64,000 nt of DNA from assembly GCF_013314895.1 (NCBI RefSeq), contig NZ_JABTYE010000007.1, positions 161,475 through 225,474 of the forward strand. The letters run 5' to 3'. Position 1 is the first letter of the stretch; each line of letters opens with the position of its first letter. The notes beneath the pieces were generated by a model. It saw only the letters and a program-made list of their open reading frames with translations. It did no database searches and was not told the DNA's origin. A program made the position numbers and the translations under genes. This DNA comes from Cupriavidus gilardii. Its GTDB lineage: Bacteria > Pseudomonadota > Gammaproteobacteria > Burkholderiales > Burkholderiaceae. Shown in pieces: positions 60,770-64,000 of the stretch.

Positions 60770-61771
60770 ATGAATCAGCCTCCAACCCGCATCTTCGTTG
60801 CCGGCCATCGCGGCATGGTCGGCGGCGCCATCGTGCGCGCGCTCGGCGCGCGTCCGGACATCACTGTCATCACCCGCACGCATGCCGAACTGGACCTGTG
60901 CGACCAGGCCAAGGTACGCGCCTTCTTCGCCGAGCAGCGCATCGACGAGGTCTATCTCGCCGCGGCGCGCGTCGGCGGCATCCATGCGAACAACACCTAT
61001 CCGGCCGAATTCATTCAGCAAAACCTGCTGATCGCGGCCAACGTCGTCCACGAGTCGTGGCGCTCCGGCGTCAAGCGCCTGCTGTTCCTGGGCTCGAGCT
61101 GCATCTATCCGGCCTTCGCCACGCAGCCCATCGACGAGGCGGCGTTGCTGACCGGCGCGCTGGAACCGACCAATGCGCCGTACGCCATTGCCAAGATCGC
61201 CGGCATCAAGCTGTGCGAGAGCTACAACCGGCAATACGGCACCGACTTCCGCTGCGCGATGCCGACCAATCTTTACGGTCCCGGCGACAACTACCACCCC
61301 GAGAACAGCCACGTGATCCCGGGCCTGCTGCGGCGCTTTCACGAAGCCAGGCAGAGCGGCGCCAGCGAGGTGGTGGTGTGGGGCACCGGCACGCCGCTGC
61401 GCGAGTTCCTCTACGCCGACGACCTCGGCCAGGCCTGCGTGCATCTGATGTCGCTGCCACAGCAGCAGTACCGCGACCACGCCGGCGCGCCGGGCTTCTT
61501 CAATGTCGGCAGCCCGGACGAGGTCAGCATCCGCGTGCTGGCCGAGCTGATCGCCGACACGGTGGGCTTCCGCGGCGCCATCCGCTTCGACACCAGCAAA
61601 CCCGACGGCACGCCGCGCAAGCGGCTGAACTCGCGCCGCATCGAGGGGACCGGCTGGAAGCCGACCGTGTCGCTGGTCGACGGCCTGCGGCTGGCCTATC
61701 AGGACGCGCTGCAAAGCGGCCGCCTGGAAAGCCCGGGGCGACGCCAGCCGCGGCTGGTCGCGCTGCGCTGA
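60770..61771 (+). CDS. fcl: GDP-L-fucose synthase
   Basis: Fcl epimerises and reduces the Gmd product to GDP-L-fucose using NADPH. The 333-residue SDR protein has the cofactor motif [16 protein letters not shown] (residues 10-25), the active-site Ser and Cys region [10 protein letters not shown] (about 104-113) and the catalytic [20 protein letters not shown] (Tyr and Lys about 141-145). [27 protein letters not shown] is a strong family signature. With manC and gmd it completes GDP-fucose synthesis. wcaI follows 25 bp downstream. Confidence 0.94.
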   Translation: MNQPPTRIFVAGHRGMVGGAIVRALGARPDITVITRTHAELDLCDQAKVRAFFAEQRIDEVYLAAARVGGIHANNTYPAEFIQQNLLIAANVVHESWRSGVKRLLFLGSSCIYPAFATQPIDEAALLTGALEPTNAPYAIAKIAGIKLCESYNRQYGTDFRCAMPTNLYGPGDNYHPENSHVIPGLLRRFHEARQSGASEVVVWGTGTPLREFLYADDLGQACVHLMSLPQQQYRDHAGAPGFFNVGSPDEVSIRVLAELIADTVGFRGAIRFDTSKPDGTPRKRLNSRRIEGTGWKPTVSLVDGLRLAYQDALQSGRLESPGRRQPRLVALR

Positions 61772-61796
61772 GCCCGCGGCTCCGGAACGCGCGCCG

Positions 61797-63059
61797 ATGA
61801 AGATCCTCCTGTACTGCCTCAATTACTCCCCCGAGCTGACCGGCATCGGCAAGTACACCGGCGAACAGGCGCGGTGGTTCGCGGCGCGCGGCCACCAGGT
61901 GCGCGTCGTCACGGCGCCGCCCTACTATCCTGCCTGGCGCGTCGGCACCGGCTATCGCGCGTGGCAATACCGGCGCGAGCAGCACGACGGCGTGCAGATA
62001 TGGCGCGCGCCCATCTGGGTGCCGCGCCAGCCGTCGGGACTCAAGCGTGTGCTGCATCTGGCCAGCTTCGCGCTGAGCAGCCTGCCCTGCCTGCTGGCGC
62101 AATGGCGCTGGCGTCCGGATGTGGTGATGGTGGTCGAGCCGCCGCTGCTGTGCAGCCCTGCCGCGCTGCTGCTCGGCCGCTGGACCGGCGCGAAGACCTG
62201 GCTGCATGTGCAGGACTACGAAGTCGATGCGGCGTTCGCGCTGGGCCTGCTGAAGCAGCCGCTGTTGCGCAGGCTCGCGTATGCGCTCGAACGCCATGCG
62301 ATGGCGGGCTTCGACTGCGTCTCGACGATCTCCGAAGCGATGCTGCGGCTCGCGCGTGACAAGGGCGCGCCGGCGGAACGCACCCAGCTGATCCCGAACT
62401 GGGTCGACCTGCGCGCGATCCAGCCCGGCCGCGGCAGTCTCTATCGCCGTCGGCTCGGCATTCCGCCCGACGCGACGGTGGCCTTGTACTCCGGCAACAT
62501 GGGCAACAAGCAGGGGCTGGAAGTGTTGGCCGAGGCGGCACGGCAACTGCGCGACCGGCCCGACATCTGGTTCGTGCTATGCGGCGACGGCGCGGGACGG
62601 CCTGCGCTCGAGCAGGCCTGTGCCGGGCTGGCCCAGGTCCGCTTTCTGCCGCTGCAGCCGGCGTCGCGCTTTCCGGCGCTGCTGGCGGCCGCCGATCTGC
62701 ATCTGCTGCCGCAGCGGGCCGATGCCGCCGATCTGGTGCTGCCGTCGAAGCTGGCCGGCATGCTGGCCAGCGGGCGGCCTGTCATCGCGACCGCGCATCC
62801 CGGCACCGAGCTGGCCCGGCTGGCGGCGCGCTGTGGCCGCGTGGTGGCGCCCGGCGACGGCCTCGCGCTGGCCGCAGCAATCGACGGGCTGGCCGCCGAC
62901 CCTGCCGCGCGCGATGCGCTCGGCAAGGCCGGCCGGGCGTGGGCCGAGCGGCATCTGGACCGCGACGCGGTGCTGGGCCGCTGGGAGGCCGCGATGCAGG
63001 CGCTGTGCGGCGAGGCCACGGCGGTCAGCGTGCCGGCCGCCAGTGTCGGCACCGATTAG
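61797..63059 (+). CDS. wcaI: WcaI-like family 4 glycosyltransferase
   Basis: This is a 420-residue GT-B transferase. The start MKILLYCLNYSPELTGIGKYTGEQARWFAARGHQVRVVTAPPYYPAW is the WcaI signature. The C-terminal donor domain has VALYSGNMGNKQGLEVLAEAARQL, then LVLPSKLAGMLASGRPVIATAHPGTELA, the E(x7)E-like nucleotide-sugar region. In colanic acid synthesis WcaI is a predicted fucosyltransferase, and the fcl gene directly upstream fits that donor. Codons before the ATG carry no strong ribosome-binding site. Confidence 0.87.
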   Translation: MKILLYCLNYSPELTGIGKYTGEQARWFAARGHQVRVVTAPPYYPAWRVGTGYRAWQYRREQHDGVQIWRAPIWVPRQPSGLKRVLHLASFALSSLPCLLAQWRWRPDVVMVVEPPLLCSPAALLLGRWTGAKTWLHVQDYEVDAAFALGLLKQPLLRRLAYALERHAMAGFDCVSTISEAMLRLARDKGAPAERTQLIPNWVDLRAIQPGRGSLYRRRLGIPPDATVALYSGNMGNKQGLEVLAEAARQLRDRPDIWFVLCGDGAGRPALEQACAGLAQVRFLPLQPASRFPALLAAADLHLLPQRADAADLVLPSKLAGMLASGRPVIATAHPGTELARLAARCGRVVAPGDGLALAAAIDGLAADPAARDALGKAGRAWAERHLDRDAVLGRWEAAMQALCGEATAVSVPAASVGTD

Positions 63060-63135
63060 CCGATCGGGCGGACCCGCGGGGAACGTTGGCTAACGCTGGC
63101 GAACGTTGGGAGCTTTGACGCGCGGTCCGAGATTC

Positions 63136-63798
63136 TTACCGGTCGCTGCCGCTGGTCACGCCGCCGCCGCCCGTGCCGCGATCGGACGTGCCGCTGCCCT
63201 TGGTCGCACCGGACGGCGTACTCGCCTTGCCGCCGCCCGCGCTGGCGCGGCTGCTGCCCTGAGTGGAATCCGATACGCCGCCGGCACGGCGCGAGTCCGT
63301 TGCCGGCTTGCCGCTGGTCGCGTCGCCGCCGCGGTTGGCCGCGGTGCCGCCCCCGGTATTGCCCGCACCGCCGCCGGGCGCCGCCTTCGCGCTGCCGGGC
63401 GGCTGCCGCCCGCCCGACGGCGAGCCGGTGGTCGGACTGCCGCCATGCTCGACATCGCCGGCACGGGATTGACGAGAGCCGCCGGCCCCCGCCTGCGCAC
63501 CACCCTGCGCGCCGCCGCCACCTTGCGCGGCGCCTTGGACGCTCGACTGCGCGCCCTGGCCCGGGCCCACCGCGCCGCGCGCGCCGCCGCTGACCGGACC
63601 GCTTGCATCACCCGCACCGGCAGCGGTTCCCGACGAGGTCGCGCCCGTCCCGGTCGTGCCTTGCGCGCCGGCGTTATCGCTCATGCCGGTCGAACCGGCC
63701 TTGCCGCTGCCGCCGGTCGAACGGCCCTGTGCCATCGCGAGCTGGCTGGCCAGCGCGAGGCACGACGCGGCCACCACCAGCAGATCTCGTGGTTTCAT
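63136..63798 (-). CDS. secreted glycine/serine/alanine-rich low-complexity protein
   Basis: This is a 220-residue protein. A signal peptide (LLVVAASCLALASQLAMAQG, cleavage about residue 24) is followed by about 195 residues made largely of Gly, Ser, Ala, Thr and Gln with no hydrophobic core. It is therefore probably disordered. CAGGAGG precedes the ATG, which supports real translation. Function is unknown. Such proteins may be matrix or surface components, and a link with the adjacent polysaccharide genes is only positional. The 200 bp between its start and the window end shows no gene. Confidence 0.65.
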   Translation of the reverse strand: MKPRDLLVVAASCLALASQLAMAQGRSTGGSGKAGSTGMSDNAGAQGTTGTGATSSGTAAGAGDASGPVSGGARGAVGPGQGAQSSVQGAAQGGGGAQGGAQAGAGGSRQSRAGDVEHGGSPTTGSPSGGRQPPGSAKAAPGGGAGNTGGGTAANRGGDATSGKPATDSRRAGGVSDSTQGSSRASAGGGKASTPSGATKGSGTSDRGTGGGGVTSGSDR

Positions 63799-64000
63799 GC
63801 TGTCCCTCCTGACTGTCGATGCAGTGATGTGGTGATGCGGTGGTGCGGTGATCTACGCCCTCTTCACGCAAGCCGCATGCCGGCGTTGGGCGGCCACCGG
63901 CGACATGCCGTCCCTGCGCCGCTCGGCACCGCTTGCAGAAATTGCTCCACAGGCTTGCATATTTGGGGCCGAGCCCGCATTGGTGCCAGCGGCGCAGGGA

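Overview
This window is GC-rich, tightly packed chromosomal DNA of a betaproteobacterium. Order Burkholderiales is likely (Cupriavidus, Bordetella/Achromobacter or Pandoraea type). The reasons are the complete nicotinate (nic) catabolic island with NicR/NicS-type regulators, the abundance of Liv-type ABC transporters and molybdenum hydroxylases, and the fucose-type exopolysaccharide genes. This genus call is inferred from gene content, not from a marker gene. I saw no rRNA, tRNA, CRISPR array or insertion sequence.

Layout. (1) 1-10.1 kb: the 3' end of leuD, a phosphoribosyltransferase, a TonB-dependent siderophore receptor with a Fur-like box and a strong terminator, a small foreign-looking unit made of an RloA-like AAA ATPase and a shrunken RloB remnant, an enol-lactonase (pcaD) divergent from a LysR regulator, and a BCCT choline/betaine transporter with a downstream membrane protein. 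(2) 10.1-24 kb: a full aerobic nicotinic acid pathway. The minus-strand operon is nicC-nicA-nicB(cytochrome)-nicT and the plus-strand operon is nicE-nicD-nicX-nicF. The two diverge from a 335 bp control region with mirrored GTGTACAC palindromes. A TetR gene (nicS-like) diverges from a separate, intact molybdopterin subunit, and a MarR gene (nicR-like) closes the island. Together they convert nicotinate to 6-hydroxynicotinate, 2,5-dihydroxypyridine, N-formylmaleamate, maleamate, maleate and fumarate. (3) 24.1-31.2 kb: a MEDS-PAS hybrid histidine kinase and a Liv-type ABC transporter with fused permeases. (4) 31.6-34.6 kb: small single genes, including a CYTH protein, a DsbA-like isomerase, a glycine-zipper lipoprotein, and a folE-BLUF photoreceptor pair.

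(5) 34.7-47.5 kb: an 11-gene minus-strand operon. From its promoter it reads COG3964-type amidohydrolase, CoxL-, CoxM-, CoxS- and CoxG-like molybdenum hydroxylase genes, a substrate-binding protein, LivH, LivM, LivG, LivF and a DUF1116 protein. A MarR gene diverges from it across a spacer with two identical 17 bp operator-like repeats. This looks like a complete uptake, hydroxylation and ring-opening module for an unknown, probably nitrogen-containing, substrate. It is the best candidate for undescribed biology here. (6) 47.5-52.3 kb: a periplasmic metallo-beta-lactamase-fold hydrolase, a LysR / nucleoside deaminase / CynX-type transporter group, and a FitAB/VapBC-type toxin-antitoxin pair. 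(7) 52.3-64 kb: two small envelope proteins and an exopolysaccharide locus (manC, gmd, wzx-like, a left-handed beta-helix acyltransferase, GT2, wzy-like, fcl, wcaI-like) that supplies GDP-mannose and GDP-L-fucose. A secreted glycine/serine-rich protein ends the window.
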